A stretch of DNA of 64,000 bases from UBA1227 sp045629305 (GTDB lineage: Bacteria; Bacillota; Clostridia; Oscillospirales; Acutalibacteraceae): assembly GCA_045629305.1 (NCBI GenBank), contig JAZQQZ010000019.1, forward strand, positions 62,001-126,000, given 5' to 3'. This document shows positions 1 to 8,930 of the stretch, piece by piece (position 1 is the stretch's first letter; each line of letters begins with the position of its first letter). The position numbers were made by a program, and so were the translations under genes. Under the pieces are notes generated by a model. The model ran no database searches. It saw only the letters and a program-made list of their open reading frames with translations, and had not been told where the DNA came from.

Positions 1-2
1 GT

Positions 3-425
3 CTCTTCCAGTCATTCCTTCCAGCAATCATCTTCATTATTGCTTGCCTTCTTGCTTTCGCAACAGGTACATCATGGGGTACATTCGGTATCCTTATCCC
101 AATTGTTACAGCAATCTTCCCAGTTGGTTCTACACTTGGAACAATCTGCATCTCTGCTTGTCTTGCAGGTGCTGTATGTGGCGACCACTGCTCACCAATC
201 TCTGATACAACAATCATGTCATCAGCTGGTGCTCAGTCCAACCACTTGAACCACGTATCAACTCAGCTCCCATATGCAATCACAGTTGCAGCAATTTCTT
301 TCGCAATGTTCGTAATCGCAGGTTTCGTTCAGAATGCAGCTATCTGTCTTGCTATCGGTGTTGTAGCAACAATTGCAACTCTCTTCGTAATCAAGCTTAT
401 TACAGGAAAGAAAGTTAAAGCATAA
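3..425 (+). CDS. Na+/H+ antiporter NhaC family, C-terminal part (5' truncated by window)
   Basis: This is the last 140 residues of an integral membrane cation/proton antiporter; the beginning lies outside the window. The open frame runs from base 3 to the TAA at 423. It contains several hydrophobic helices and the family hallmark GDHCSPISDTTIMSSAG, with its conserved Asp, His and Ser/Thr run, which is typical of NhaC and related Na+/H+ or Na+-malate/H+-lactate exchangers. The protein ends with a final transmembrane helix and a short lysine-rich cytoplasmic tail (GKKVKA). A terminator follows at once, so the gene ends its transcription unit. The ion and any co-substrate cannot be told from this fragment. 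Confidence 0.85.
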   Translation, partial: LFQSFLPAIIFIIACLLAFATGTSWGTFGILIPIVTAIFPVGSTLGTICISACLAGAVCGDHCSPISDTTIMSSAGAQSNHLNHVSTQLPYAITVAAISFAMFVIAGFVQNAAICLAIGVVATIATLFVIKLITGKKVKA

Positions 426-440
426 ATTTATATAAAATTA

Positions 441-477
441 AAGGACCTAAGGTTTTCGCCTTAGGTCCTTGTTTTTT
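441..477 (+). terminator. Rho-independent terminator after the NhaC-family gene
   Basis: A perfect 12-bp stem (441-452 with 459-470) and a 6-nt loop, followed by GTTTTTT. It lies between the convergent NhaC-family and U32 genes. The reverse strand has a weaker T-rich follow-up, so it may also serve the U32 gene. Confidence 0.9.
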
Positions 478-2608
478 ATTCTACACCTCTGTAGTAGAGG
501 CCTCTTGTGAATTCTTCGAAAGGTGCTGAGTCGGAGATAAATGATTTTATTACCTTCTCAATTATTCCCTTGTCCTCAACTGTGAAATAGAGGAAGAGGA
601 AGTCGGCACATGTGAGTTCACTTTGCTTGTCCGAGAGATTTATCGGTCTGGAGTTAAGCATCTCTGATGCATTTCCACCGTTTGGCTTGCACGTAATTGG
701 GAACTTGATTCCCTTTCTATCGATGAGATAGAGCTGTTCGTTGCATGATGGACAACGTCTACCGTTTTTCACCGGACAATTTCTTGTGAGCATAAGAGGT
801 GTTCTTCCGTATGCGAGAATGCCTCTTGGTAAATCGCCTTTTAGATTCTTGATCTTCAAAAGTTCAAGTTCTGTTGAGACGATGATGGAGTGGAGGCCTT
901 GCTTCTTCCACTCTTGAAGCGCGAAACTGTTGTACGCGTTAAGCGTAGGACCGCCCATAACTGGAAGGCCAACTTCCTTCGCAAGGAGAACACCGTCGAG
1001 CGTTCCAGCGAATGCGAAGCTTGCACCTTCATTCTTGGCGATTTGGAGCTTATCGCGTAGAACTGTAGTATCGCCGTAAATGGCTCTTGGAAGTTCAACT
1101 CCAAATGGTATGCCATATCTCTGTAAAACGTCAAATGAGCCCTCAGAGGACAGGAGAGGCACAATCATGGACGAGATCCTTCTGTCGCCCTCTGTAAAGT
1201 CAGCGAGATTGTCTGGAATCTGCTCCGGACTGCTGAATCTTGCAACATAGGCAGGGGAAGCTTTTCCAGCTTTATGCCAACTTGTCTTATGAATGCTCAT
1301 TGAGAGAAGGCGGTTCTCGCAATAATCGTCGATTATCTCGCCGGTTTCTTCGAAGATAGTGGTCTTGATATTTCCAGTACCGAGTTTCTTCTCGAGAGAT
1401 TCAAGTACATTTCTTCTAACACTATTGATTTCACTCAGTGGAAGATTTACATTCTCGTCGAGTGTTATATTGATTTCTTTAGCTTTGAATGGTGTACCAC
1501 CTGTCTTATGAAGCTGTTCCTCAATCGTCTCTTTAGTTATTGGATGATTGATTGCCTCTTCGACATTGTGATGAGATGCATATATGGCGGTTACGCCATT
1601 GGCTGTTGCAGAGATATGAAGTGGCTTATTTTTCTCTGCTACAACTTCAAATGATACTCCTATTCTCTGTGGTTCTTTGTCATAGAGGTGGGTGAGTTCT
1701 TTGAGAACAGGGGAGGCGGCGGTGACATCCTCATGGCGACGCGTGCCGAACATCTTGATGCCACGGTCATTTTTAAAGTATCCGTCTGTAAAGCCTGTGC
1801 GTGAGAAGACTGCTTTGAGGTCTTCTCTCGTTCTTCTATCACTTGGGTTACGGCACGCGGTCACAGCCGCCGCAACATACTCAGGACGTTTCATCCTGCC
1901 CTCGATTTTAAGTGATGCAATTCCTAGTTCGCGAAGCTCCTCGATATGGTCTATCAGCGACAAGTCGCGGAGAGATAGATCATATCCTGTGCCACCCGGT
2001 GCCGTGAACGGAAGACGGCACGGCTGGGCACAGAGCCCACGGTTGCCGGAGCGTCCACCGAGCATCGATGAGAGATAGCACTGGCCCGATACACACATAC
2101 AGAGAGCACCATGGATGAACATCTCGAGTTCGATAGTGGTGTTCTCTTTAATCATCTTTATTTCTTCAAATGTTAGTTCTCTTGGTAGAACGGCACGCTT
2201 GAAGCCAAGTTTCTCAAGTTTCTTAAAGCCCTCGACATCTGTGACACTCATCTGGGTTGATGCGTGACACGGCATGTCTGGTGCGACCTGCTTTACGAGA
2301 TTCAGAATTCCCATGTCCTGAATAATAAGTGCGTCTACACCAAGGGCGCAGACGCACGCGATTAGCTCAAGAGCAATTGGAATTTCAGCATCTGATACAA
2401 GGGTGTTAAGAGTCAGATAAACTTTGACGCCACGAATATGACAATATTCAACGGCTTCTCGAAGTTCTTTTTCTGAGAAGTTTTCTGCGCCACGACGCGC
2501 ATTGAACTTTCCGGCGCCGAGATATACGGCATCCGCTCCGCACCTAACTGCGGCAACAAGGGCATCCATGCCACCCGCAGGGGCTAAAATTTCAATATTC
2601 TTTTGCAT
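476..2608 (-). CDS. U32 family peptidase-like protein with DUF3656 region (RlhA/YdcP-like)
   Basis: A protein of about 710 residues. The N-terminal half is a TIM-barrel-like U32 domain starting with the typical EILAPAGG and GADAVYLG segments. It carries the full U32 signature around EMFIHGALCMCVSGQCYLS and the downstream NRGLCAQPCR cysteines. The long C-terminal half fits the DUF3656-containing subgroup that includes E. coli RlhA, which hydroxylates 23S rRNA C2501; another group of U32 proteins acts on tRNA wobble uridine. An RNA-hydroxylation role is therefore more likely than proteolysis, but this is inferred from family. A cysteine set late in the protein (NGRRCPSC) may add a metal site. 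The ATG at 2608 is chosen; an in-frame TTG at 2620 would overlap the zapA stop. It is co-transcribed with zapA. Confidence 0.85.
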   Translation of the reverse strand: MQKNIEILAPAGGMDALVAAVRCGADAVYLGAGKFNARRGAENFSEKELREAVEYCHIRGVKVYLTLNTLVSDAEIPIALELIACVCALGVDALIIQDMGILNLVKQVAPDMPCHASTQMSVTDVEGFKKLEKLGFKRAVLPRELTFEEIKMIKENTTIELEMFIHGALCMCVSGQCYLSSMLGGRSGNRGLCAQPCRLPFTAPGGTGYDLSLRDLSLIDHIEELRELGIASLKIEGRMKRPEYVAAAVTACRNPSDRRTREDLKAVFSRTGFTDGYFKNDRGIKMFGTRRHEDVTAASPVLKELTHLYDKEPQRIGVSFEVVAEKNKPLHISATANGVTAIYASHHNVEEAINHPITKETIEEQLHKTGGTPFKAKEINITLDENVNLPLSEINSVRRNVLESLEKKLGTGNIKTTIFEETGEIIDDYCENRLLSMSIHKTSWHKAGKASPAYVARFSSPEQIPDNLADFTEGDRRISSMIVPLLSSEGSFDVLQRYGIPFGVELPRAIYGDTTVLRDKLQIAKNEGASFAFAGTLDGVLLAKEVGLPVMGGPTLNAYNSFALQEWKKQGLHSIIVSTELELLKIKNLKGDLPRGILAYGRTPLMLTRNCPVKNGRRCPSCNEQLYLIDRKGIKFPITCKPNGGNASEMLNSRPINLSDKQSELTCADFLFLYFTVEDKGIIEKVIKSFISDSAPFEEFTRGLYYRGVE

Positions 2609-2616
2609 ATTGACTT

Positions 2617-2958
2617 TCAAAATTTCTTGCCACGTGATTCAAGTTCTCTTGTGAGACGTTCAACATCTCTCTTTGCAACTTCAGCTTCCATTTTATAACG
2701 AGCTGAATCCTCAAGGTATTCCTTGATCTGAGAGCGAAGGTTATCAGCTGTTTCTGTTGCCTTGCGAGCCTCATCAGCATACTCGAGAGAAGCGAGGATA
2801 GCTGCCTGTGTTACAGAGAGTCTGTTGTTGCTTGCGATAATCTTAGAGAGTGCCTCGTCAAGGGAATTACCGAGGTCGAGAACATACTTTGGATCATCGT
2901 CAGTTGTTACGTAATAATCATTACCAGCGATTGAAAGTTTAACCTTATTCTTTTCCAT
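2617..2958 (-). CDS. zapA: Cell division protein ZapA
   Basis: A 113-residue protein with the ZapA layout: a short N-terminal beta region containing the phrase IAGNDYYVTT, followed by a long charged helix predicted to form a coiled coil (about residues 60-110). ZapA binds FtsZ and bundles its filaments at the division site. The length fits Gram-positive ZapA. The start ATG at 2958 is preceded by GGTGGGA. It is the first gene of a two-gene unit with the U32 protein; zapA next to a U32 gene is a common Clostridial arrangement. The end abuts or overlaps the next start, suggesting translational coupling. Confidence 0.88.
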   Translation of the reverse strand: MEKNKVKLSIAGNDYYVTTDDDPKYVLDLGNSLDEALSKIIASNNRLSVTQAAILASLEYADEARKATETADNLRSQIKEYLEDSARYKMEAEVAKRDVERLTRELESRGKKF

Positions 2959-3037
2959 ATTTATCCCACCTAAAATAAAATGAATTTTTAACTAAATTAT
3001 CAATGAAAGTATATCATAAAGACTGTTCTAAATAAAG

Positions 3038-4963
3038 TTAAATTTTAGAACCACGTCTATGTCCCGGAAGGAATACATGTACATTTTCAAGTATTGCAAA
3101 GCTCCTTGCTGGGAGGTGTACGAAGTCGCCCGCTACGTCTGTGCCATCTGTTCCCATAACAAGTTTGGTCTCGCTGAGATATGGAGGCAAATTGTAGTTT
3201 ATGGCTTCATCTGCAATATTGGAAATGAAGATGAGTGAGCAGCTTGGGTCACCGTTTACGCAGCGTGCGTAGCATACGCAACCGTCTGCAGCAGAGATAG
3301 GAACGAACTCACCGTCACGGAGGAAACTCTGATGCTGACGCATGTTTGCGAGCTCTTTGTAGAAGTTCAAAATATCTTCGTTTATGTTCTTCCACTGGAA
3401 GCCCATTCTATTAAATGGATCTTTTCCGCCTTCCATTCCTATCTCATCACCGTAGTAGATGGAAGGGAATCCTGGAAGGGTGAACTGCATTGCGACAGCA
3501 ATCTTGAGAAGGCCAATTGCCTTCTCTCTCTGCTCGTCGGTGAGCTTAATAAGGCTCTGGGCATCACGGTCCATATTCTCACATGTGTAGCCGGCGAGGC
3601 GAGTGAGGATACGAACGGTGTCGTGTGTGCCGAGCGGGTTCATAAGTGAATTTACAATATCACGAGGGTAGTTCTCGGTGATTGTAAGTATTTGCTCGAA
3701 GAAATCTTCGGCATTGTCGTTCGTGATGTAATCAATGATTGCATTTCTGAAAGGATAGTTCATTACACTATCAAGTTCTTTGCCGAAGAGATACTCACGA
3801 CCGATACCGTAAGCTGTCTTGTTGGAAGCATCCTCCCATACCTCTCCGAGGAGGAGAGCATCCGGCTTGACGAGTTTCATGCGCTCTTTAATTGCGACTA
3901 TGAAATCATCTGGCAATTCGTCTGCGACGTCAAGGCGCCAACCGTCTGCGCCGAGACTGAGCCACTTTTCGATAACACCACCAGGACCGGTGATGAAGTT
4001 CTTGAATGATGGATTCTCTTCATTGTGGTCAGGAAGGTCTTCAACTCCCCACCATGAGGAGTAAGACTTTGGCCAGTCCTTGAAGTTGTACCAACCGAAA
4101 TAAGGTGACTCCTTCGACTGATATGCACCGATATTGTCATATCTGCCAAATTTATTGAAATAGATACTGTCGACACCACTGTGGTTGAATACACCATCGA
4201 GGATAACCTTCATATCGAGCTTATGTGCCTCTTGGCAGAGCTCGAAGAAATCCTGCTCGGTGCCGAGGCTTGGGTCGATTTTCATATAGTCGGCTGTGTT
4301 ATATCTATGGTTGGAATGCGCCTCAAATATTGGGTTGAGGTAGATATAAGTTACGCCGAGTTCTTTAAGATAAGGGAGCTTCTCTACGATACCTTTGAGG
4401 TCGCCACCCATGTAGTCGTTGTTCCATGTGCCTGTGTCTTTGTCGACTGTCCAAGATGGGGTGGATCCCCACTTGATAGACTTTCTGTCTTTCGGCACAT
4501 TTTTCTTTTTCGCACCTGATGCGTTGAATCTATCTGGGAAAATCTGGTACATGATGCCGCCTCTCCAGACAGGTGAAACCGTCTGATTGGCATCATATAC
4601 TGTGAGTTGCCAACGATCCTCTTCGTCTTTTACATATCCGGTACTGTAGTCACCACGATATACATTTTTCGAAACTGCGCCTGCTTGAAAACTGAAGCAA
4701 TACCAGTAGAGACCTACCTCTTTCGGAGTATACTGAAGTTCCCATACTGCTGAGCCGGAATAGACTGAAGGAGTCTTGGTAAACTCATAAGTTTCGATAT
4801 GTTTACCCCAGTCACCCATAATGCTCATCTCTGCACTGGTCACATCTGAACTCAAATATTCAAGAGGGAGAAGAAGACGGAAAGTCACTGTCTGTCCGAC
4901 TGCTACTGCGCCATATATGTTCTTATAGAACTTGTCACGAGAATTATAGATGTGTTCTGGCAA
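3038..4963 (-). CDS. Glycoside hydrolase family 13 (neopullulanase/cyclomaltodextrinase-like alpha-glucosidase)
   Basis: A 641-residue alpha-amylase superfamily enzyme without a signal peptide, so it acts on maltodextrins in the cytoplasm. An N-terminal beta-sandwich of about 130 residues (CBM34-like) precedes the (beta/alpha)8 barrel. GH13 conserved regions are visible: DGVFNHSG, GWRLDVADE (nucleophile Asp), GEVWED (acid/base Glu) and NPLGTHDT (third acid). This set and the N-domain point to the neopullulanase/cyclomaltodextrinase subgroup; exact specificity is not decidable. The start is a TTG, placed 9 nt after AAAAGGAG. It lies 15 bp behind glgP in the same operon, which fits debranching or trimming of glucans alongside phosphorolysis. 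Confidence 0.9.
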   Translation of the reverse strand: MPEHIYNSRDKFYKNIYGAVAVGQTVTFRLLLPLEYLSSDVTSAEMSIMGDWGKHIETYEFTKTPSVYSGSAVWELQYTPKEVGLYWYCFSFQAGAVSKNVYRGDYSTGYVKDEEDRWQLTVYDANQTVSPVWRGGIMYQIFPDRFNASGAKKKNVPKDRKSIKWGSTPSWTVDKDTGTWNNDYMGGDLKGIVEKLPYLKELGVTYIYLNPIFEAHSNHRYNTADYMKIDPSLGTEQDFFELCQEAHKLDMKVILDGVFNHSGVDSIYFNKFGRYDNIGAYQSKESPYFGWYNFKDWPKSYSSWWGVEDLPDHNEENPSFKNFITGPGGVIEKWLSLGADGWRLDVADELPDDFIVAIKERMKLVKPDALLLGEVWEDASNKTAYGIGREYLFGKELDSVMNYPFRNAIIDYITNDNAEDFFEQILTITENYPRDIVNSLMNPLGTHDTVRILTRLAGYTCENMDRDAQSLIKLTDEQREKAIGLLKIAVAMQFTLPGFPSIYYGDEIGMEGGKDPFNRMGFQWKNINEDILNFYKELANMRQHQSFLRDGEFVPISAADGCVCYARCVNGDPSCSLIFISNIADEAINYNLPPYLSETKLVMGTDGTDVAGDFVHLPARSFAILENVHVFLPGHRRGSKI

Positions 4964-4978
4964 CGGGGGTCACTCCTT

Positions 4979-7381
4979 TTAGATTATGGATTTGGTGCGC
5001 CAGATGTTCTCCGCATATTCGCCGATGGCTCTATCTGCTGCGAAGATGCCAGCGCTTGCTGTATTCATAAGAGACATACGAGCCCATTTTTCTTTGTCTT
5101 TATATGCCTCATAGAGTTCGCTGCGAACTCTATGATAGTCGGCATAATCAGCCATTACCATATATGGGTCCGCATTGACTGTGTTGGCGATCTCAGGGAA
5201 CTGCTGTCCATTTATACCGCCGTTTATAAAATCAATAATGCGATGAATATCGCTGTTGGAAACATAGTAGCTGTATGAATCATAGTGATTCTGGAGATTT
5301 ACAACCTCAGGTGTCTTCATACCGAAGATAAATATGTTGTTTTCTCCAACTGCGTCATGAATCTCGACATTGGCACCATCGAGTGTGCCAAGAGTCACGG
5401 CGCCGTTTATCATAAGTTTCATATTACCTGTGCCTGATGCCTCTGTACCTGCGAGGGATATCTGCTCGGAGATATCGGCAGCAGGCATAAGGTGCTCGGC
5501 GAGGGATACATTGTAGTCCTCGAGATATACGACTTTGATTCGTCCGTTTATATCTGGGTCGTTGTTGATGACCTCGGCGAGGTTACAGATGAAGCTTATT
5601 ATCTTCTTGGCCATGTAATAACCAGCGGCCGCCTTCGCACCGAAGATGTAGGTGCGAGGTGTGTAATCCATATCAGGATTCTCTTTAAGTGTCAGGTACT
5701 CATTTACAATGTCAAACGCATTGAGAAGCTGACGCTTGTACTCGTGGAGACGCTTTACCTGTACATCGAATACAGAGTTCGGGTCTATGTCGATACCTTG
5801 GGTCTCCTTGATATATTTTGCAAAAGCAACTTTGTTGTTGTACTTAATCTCAGCCCAGTTCTTTAGAACCTTTTTGTCGTCGGCATACTTCTTGAGATTC
5901 GCGAGTTCCATGCCGTTGTAGATGAAGTCAGGGCCAATGAGTTCCTCAATATAGGCGGTGAGCTCTGGGTTGGATTGGCAAAGCCAACGTCTATGAGCGA
6001 TACCGTTTGTTACATTGGTGAACTTCTTTGGCGTGAGCTTATAGAAGTCGTGGAATACAGTATCTTTAAGAATCTCACTGTGAAGTGCAGATACACCGTT
6101 TACACGGTGGCAAGTTGCAACACAGATATTGGCCATGCGGACAATACCATTGCTGCAGATTGCCATATTTTCGACTTTCTCAGCATCGTGATAGAGATCC
6201 CATATAAAAGCTCTCCATCTATTATCTATCTCTTTTACAATCTGATAGATACGAGGAATGAGTGTGATCATAATGTCCTCAGGCCAGCACTCAAGAGCCT
6301 CTTTCATAACTGTGTGGTTAGTATAATCAAATGTCTGTGAGACAATTTTCCATGCGTCGTCCCAACTGTATCCACACTCATCCATGAGAATTCTCATGAG
6401 TTCTGGAATTGCAAGAGTAGGATGGGTGTCGTTGATATGAATTGCCATCTTCTTTGGAATGGATTCGAGACCCTTGTTCTGACGGAGATGACGACGAACG
6501 ACATCCTGCATAGATGCTGATACGAGGAAGTACTGCTGACGAAGGCGAAGGCTCTTGCCTTCAGGGTGGTTGTCTGCAGGATAGAGAACTTTGCAGATAA
6601 CCTCAGCCATAGCCTGCTGTTCAACAGCACGGATGTAGTCGCCTTGATTGAAGAGCGACATATCAAATCCAGGGGCATCGGCCTTCCAAAGACGAAGGCG
6701 TGAGTAGCCCTTGCCGTCCTTGCCTGGAACGTACATATCATAAGGTGTTGCAATAACTGAGATGGCATTGCTTGTCTTGGTTACGAAATAGCCATCTTGC
6801 CATGAACTTTCAAGGTCGCCGCCAAATTCAACGGTGAGTTTCAAATCATCTTTAGGTGTGAGCCATACATCGCCACCTGGCAACCAGTAATCTGGGAGCT
6901 CGGTCTGCCAACCATCAATAAGCTTCTGCTTGAAGATACCGCATTCGTAGAGAATGCTGTATCCCATTGATGGGTAGCCGCCTGTTGCAAGTCCATCAAG
7001 ATAACATGCGGCAAGACGACCGAGACCACCGTTGCCGAGGCCTGCGTCTGGCTCGCACTCATAGAGTGTCTCAAGGTCAACTCCGAGATCTTTAAGTGCT
7101 GCGGTTGCAACATCTGTAAGTCCCAAGTTGTAAAGGTTGTTCTTAAGCGAACGGCCCATGAGGAACTCCATACACATATAGTAGACGGTCTTAGATTTTT
7201 CGTTGTGCTTTACCTCGTCAACGAACTCCTGGCAGCCGTTCGCAAGTTGTTCCTTTACAACGGTTGCAACCGCCTTATAAATCTGAGGATTTTCTGCAGT
7301 TTCGAAGTCGATTCCATAGAGATGGGAGAGTTTAGAAACTACAGCTTCCTTAAATTGCTTTTTACTCATTGAATAGTTCAT
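4979..7381 (-). CDS. glgP: Glycogen/maltodextrin phosphorylase
   Basis: An 800-residue GT35 phosphorylase that releases glucose-1-phosphate from alpha-1,4-glucans using phosphate and pyridoxal phosphate. The PLP-binding segment EASGTGNMKLMINGA, with its lysine, is intact, as are GNGGLGRLAACYLDG near the N-terminus and VKRLHEYKRQ in the C-terminal half. The length equals that of typical bacterial GlgP. The start at 7381 (MNYSMSKKQF) is preceded by AGAGG. The open frame extends further upstream, but that part is low-complexity hydrophobic sequence without family similarity. It is the first gene of a two-gene operon with the GH13 enzyme, so its product probably works on the same cytoplasmic glucan pool. 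Confidence 0.95.
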   Translation of the reverse strand: MNYSMSKKQFKEAVVSKLSHLYGIDFETAENPQIYKAVATVVKEQLANGCQEFVDEVKHNEKSKTVYYMCMEFLMGRSLKNNLYNLGLTDVATAALKDLGVDLETLYECEPDAGLGNGGLGRLAACYLDGLATGGYPSMGYSILYECGIFKQKLIDGWQTELPDYWLPGGDVWLTPKDDLKLTVEFGGDLESSWQDGYFVTKTSNAISVIATPYDMYVPGKDGKGYSRLRLWKADAPGFDMSLFNQGDYIRAVEQQAMAEVICKVLYPADNHPEGKSLRLRQQYFLVSASMQDVVRRHLRQNKGLESIPKKMAIHINDTHPTLAIPELMRILMDECGYSWDDAWKIVSQTFDYTNHTVMKEALECWPEDIMITLIPRIYQIVKEIDNRWRAFIWDLYHDAEKVENMAICSNGIVRMANICVATCHRVNGVSALHSEILKDTVFHDFYKLTPKKFTNVTNGIAHRRWLCQSNPELTAYIEELIGPDFIYNGMELANLKKYADDKKVLKNWAEIKYNNKVAFAKYIKETQGIDIDPNSVFDVQVKRLHEYKRQLLNAFDIVNEYLTLKENPDMDYTPRTYIFGAKAAAGYYMAKKIISFICNLAEVINNDPDINGRIKVVYLEDYNVSLAEHLMPAADISEQISLAGTEASGTGNMKLMINGAVTLGTLDGANVEIHDAVGENNIFIFGMKTPEVVNLQNHYDSYSYYVSNSDIHRIIDFINGGINGQQFPEIANTVNADPYMVMADYADYHRVRSELYEAYKDKEKWARMSLMNTASAGIFAADRAIGEYAENIWRTKSII

Positions 7382-7427
7382 TTTGCAAGAAACCTCTATA
7401 TAAAATATAAGTAAGATATACTGTATA

Positions 7428-7456
7428 ATTATATAATAAAAGCGCCGTTGGTACAA
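7428..7456 (-). promoter_or_regulatory. Sigma-A-type promoter for glgP, nested in upstream terminator
   Basis: On the minus strand TTGTAC (7456-7451), a 17-nt spacer and TATAAT (7433-7428). The -35 element lies in the loop and distal arm of the alcohol dehydrogenase terminator hairpin. The start codon is about 45 nt downstream of the -10. Confidence 0.6.
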
Positions 7457-7468
7457 TACCAACGGCGC
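7436..7468 (-). terminator. Terminator of the iron alcohol dehydrogenase gene
   Basis: A perfect 12-bp GC-rich stem (7442-7453 with 7457-7468) with a 3-nt loop, followed on the minus strand by TTTTATTAT. It starts 14 bp after the stop codon of the dehydrogenase gene. Confidence 0.9.
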
Positions 7469-7482
7469 AATCTTTTTAAGAA

Positions 7483-8727
7483 TTACTGAGCCATAAGTTC
7501 GTCACGGATGAACTTCTTGATCTTTTTCTTCTTGAAGATCTTCTTAACTGGGTAAGTAGGCATTACTTCTGCAAGGCACTCCTTAGCAATCCAGTCAACA
7601 TCCTCATCCTTGATGCAATCGAATGATGTAGGAATCTGCATACGATCGTTCATAGCTTGAACTTCAGCCATGAAGTTCTTAGCCTTCTCCTTCTTTGTCT
7701 CACCATCGATGCCAACATAATCAGCAATCTCAGCGAGCTTCTTGTATGTATAAGGAGCAAGGAAAGCATCTGAGAATACGTGTGGAAGAATTACAGACAT
7801 TGCAAGACCGTGAGGTACTCCATAGAGACCGCCAAGTCTATGACCGATGCCGTGAACATAACCTACGCCACCACGTGTGAAGCAGAGACCTGCATAGTGA
7901 GAAGCGAGAAGCATGTTACCACGAGCCTGTACGTTCTTACCATTGTTATAAGCCTCTTCGAGGTTCTCGAAGATAAGCTTGATAGCCTTAAGTCCATAGT
8001 CGTTGAACTTCTTGTTGTTGTACCAGATGTTTGTATAACCCTCGATAGCGTGAGTCATAGCATCCATACCTGTTGTAGAAGTTACTGGCTTTGGAAGACC
8101 AAGTGTGAGCTCTGGATCAAGAACTGCATAGTGAGCACGAATAAATGGATCCATGATAGGGAACTTGTTGTGAGTATCTGGATCTGTGATTACTGCAGCG
8201 ATTGTTGTCTCAGAACCTGTACCTGCTGTTGTAGGGCAAGCATAAAGTTTTGGTGGGAAGAGACCATTCATCTTAAGAGCAGGCATAAATACTCTGAATG
8301 TGCCCTTCATCTTCTTGATAGGTCTGTTAGGACGAGCTACACGAGCGATAACGCCCTTAGCGCAGTCCATTGGTGAACCGCCACCTACAGCGATAACTGC
8401 CTGGCACTTGTTCTCGTTATAGATTGCAAGAGCAGCTTCTACGTTAGCAACTGTTGGGTTAGGCTGTACTTCGTCATATACTGCATACTTAATGCCAGCT
8501 TTATCAAGAGCCTTGAAAAGACCATCGAGAAGCTTGAGGCTCATAAGCATTTTATCAGTAACTATGAGTACTCTTTTTTTCTTTTCCTTTTTGATTGCCT
8601 TTGGAAGCTTTTTGATTGCTCCAGGGCCGTCAAGGATGATTGGGTCTGGGAAGAACCAGCCCCATGCGTACATGAGAACAGTGTAGACAACTTCTTCTGC
8701 TCTCCAAATCAATTTCTTGATCAACAT
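7483..8727 (-). CDS. Iron-containing alcohol dehydrogenase (group III)
   Basis: A 414-residue Fe-ADH family oxidoreductase, interconverting an alcohol and an aldehyde or ketone with NAD(P)H. Visible elements are the nucleotide-binding GGGSPMDCAKG, TAGTGSETT, and the metal-binding segments GMDAMTHAIEGY, GYVHGIGHRLGG and VPHGLAMSVILPHV, which supply the Asp/His ligands. A hydrophobic N-terminal extension of about 25 residues (with MYAWGWFFPDP) precedes the Rossmann-like domain; it is a feature of many Clostridial members rather than a signal peptide. The ATG at 8727 has a perfect AGGAGGA site. It is monocistronic, with its own promoter and terminator. The substrate is unknown; a fermentative role in NADH reoxidation is likely. 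Confidence 0.9.
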   Translation of the reverse strand: MLIKKLIWRAEEVVYTVLMYAWGWFFPDPIILDGPGAIKKLPKAIKKEKKKRVLIVTDKMLMSLKLLDGLFKALDKAGIKYAVYDEVQPNPTVANVEAALAIYNENKCQAVIAVGGGSPMDCAKGVIARVARPNRPIKKMKGTFRVFMPALKMNGLFPPKLYACPTTAGTGSETTIAAVITDPDTHNKFPIMDPFIRAHYAVLDPELTLGLPKPVTSTTGMDAMTHAIEGYTNIWYNNKKFNDYGLKAIKLIFENLEEAYNNGKNVQARGNMLLASHYAGLCFTRGGVGYVHGIGHRLGGLYGVPHGLAMSVILPHVFSDAFLAPYTYKKLAEIADYVGIDGETKKEKAKNFMAEVQAMNDRMQIPTSFDCIKDEDVDWIAKECLAEVMPTYPVKKIFKKKKIKKFIRDELMAQ

Positions 8728-8767
8728 GTTTCGTCCTCCTTAATTTAAAACAAATAAAGACAAAATT

Positions 8768-8796
8768 ATTATATACAAAACATATAAAAATCTCAA
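8768..8796 (-). promoter_or_regulatory. Sigma-A promoter of the alcohol dehydrogenase gene
   Basis: On the minus strand TTGAGA (8796-8791), a 17-nt spacer and TATAAT (8773-8768), followed about 30 nt later by the AGGAGGA ribosome-binding site. Confidence 0.75.
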
Positions 8797-8832
8797 CATA
8801 CAAATTACACAAATTGTCCAACATGTTAGGCA

Positions 8833-8864
8833 TTTTGCAAGTTCGGAATTCAAAACTTGCAAAA
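8833..8864. promoter_or_regulatory. Inverted repeat (candidate operator) between adh and gdhA
   Basis: Perfect 11-bp arms, TTTTGCAAGTT (8833-8843) and AACTTGCAAAA (8854-8864), separated by 10 bp. It ends 4 bp before the gdhA -35 box and lies about 35 bp upstream of the adh -35 box. It is not followed by a T-run and lies upstream of both transcripts, so it is more likely a protein-binding site than a terminator. The binding factor is not identified. Confidence 0.55.
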
Positions 8865-8867
8865 CTG

Positions 8868-8897
8868 TTGACAATATTATTATTTATGTAGTATATT
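8868..8897 (+). promoter_or_regulatory. Sigma-A promoter of gdhA
   Basis: A consensus TTGACA (8868-8873), an 18-nt spacer and TATATT (8892-8897). The start codon lies 34 nt downstream. Confidence 0.75.
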
Positions 8898-8930
8898 TTT
8901 AACATAATTTTTAAGGGAGGATTCCTTACA

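Noticed and set aside
7780..8376. A 198-codon open frame on the plus strand opposite the alcohol dehydrogenase gene
   Set aside because: It lies wholly antisense to a clear Fe-ADH gene, has no ribosome-binding site, and its translation has low-complexity, Cys/Ser-rich character without a family pattern.
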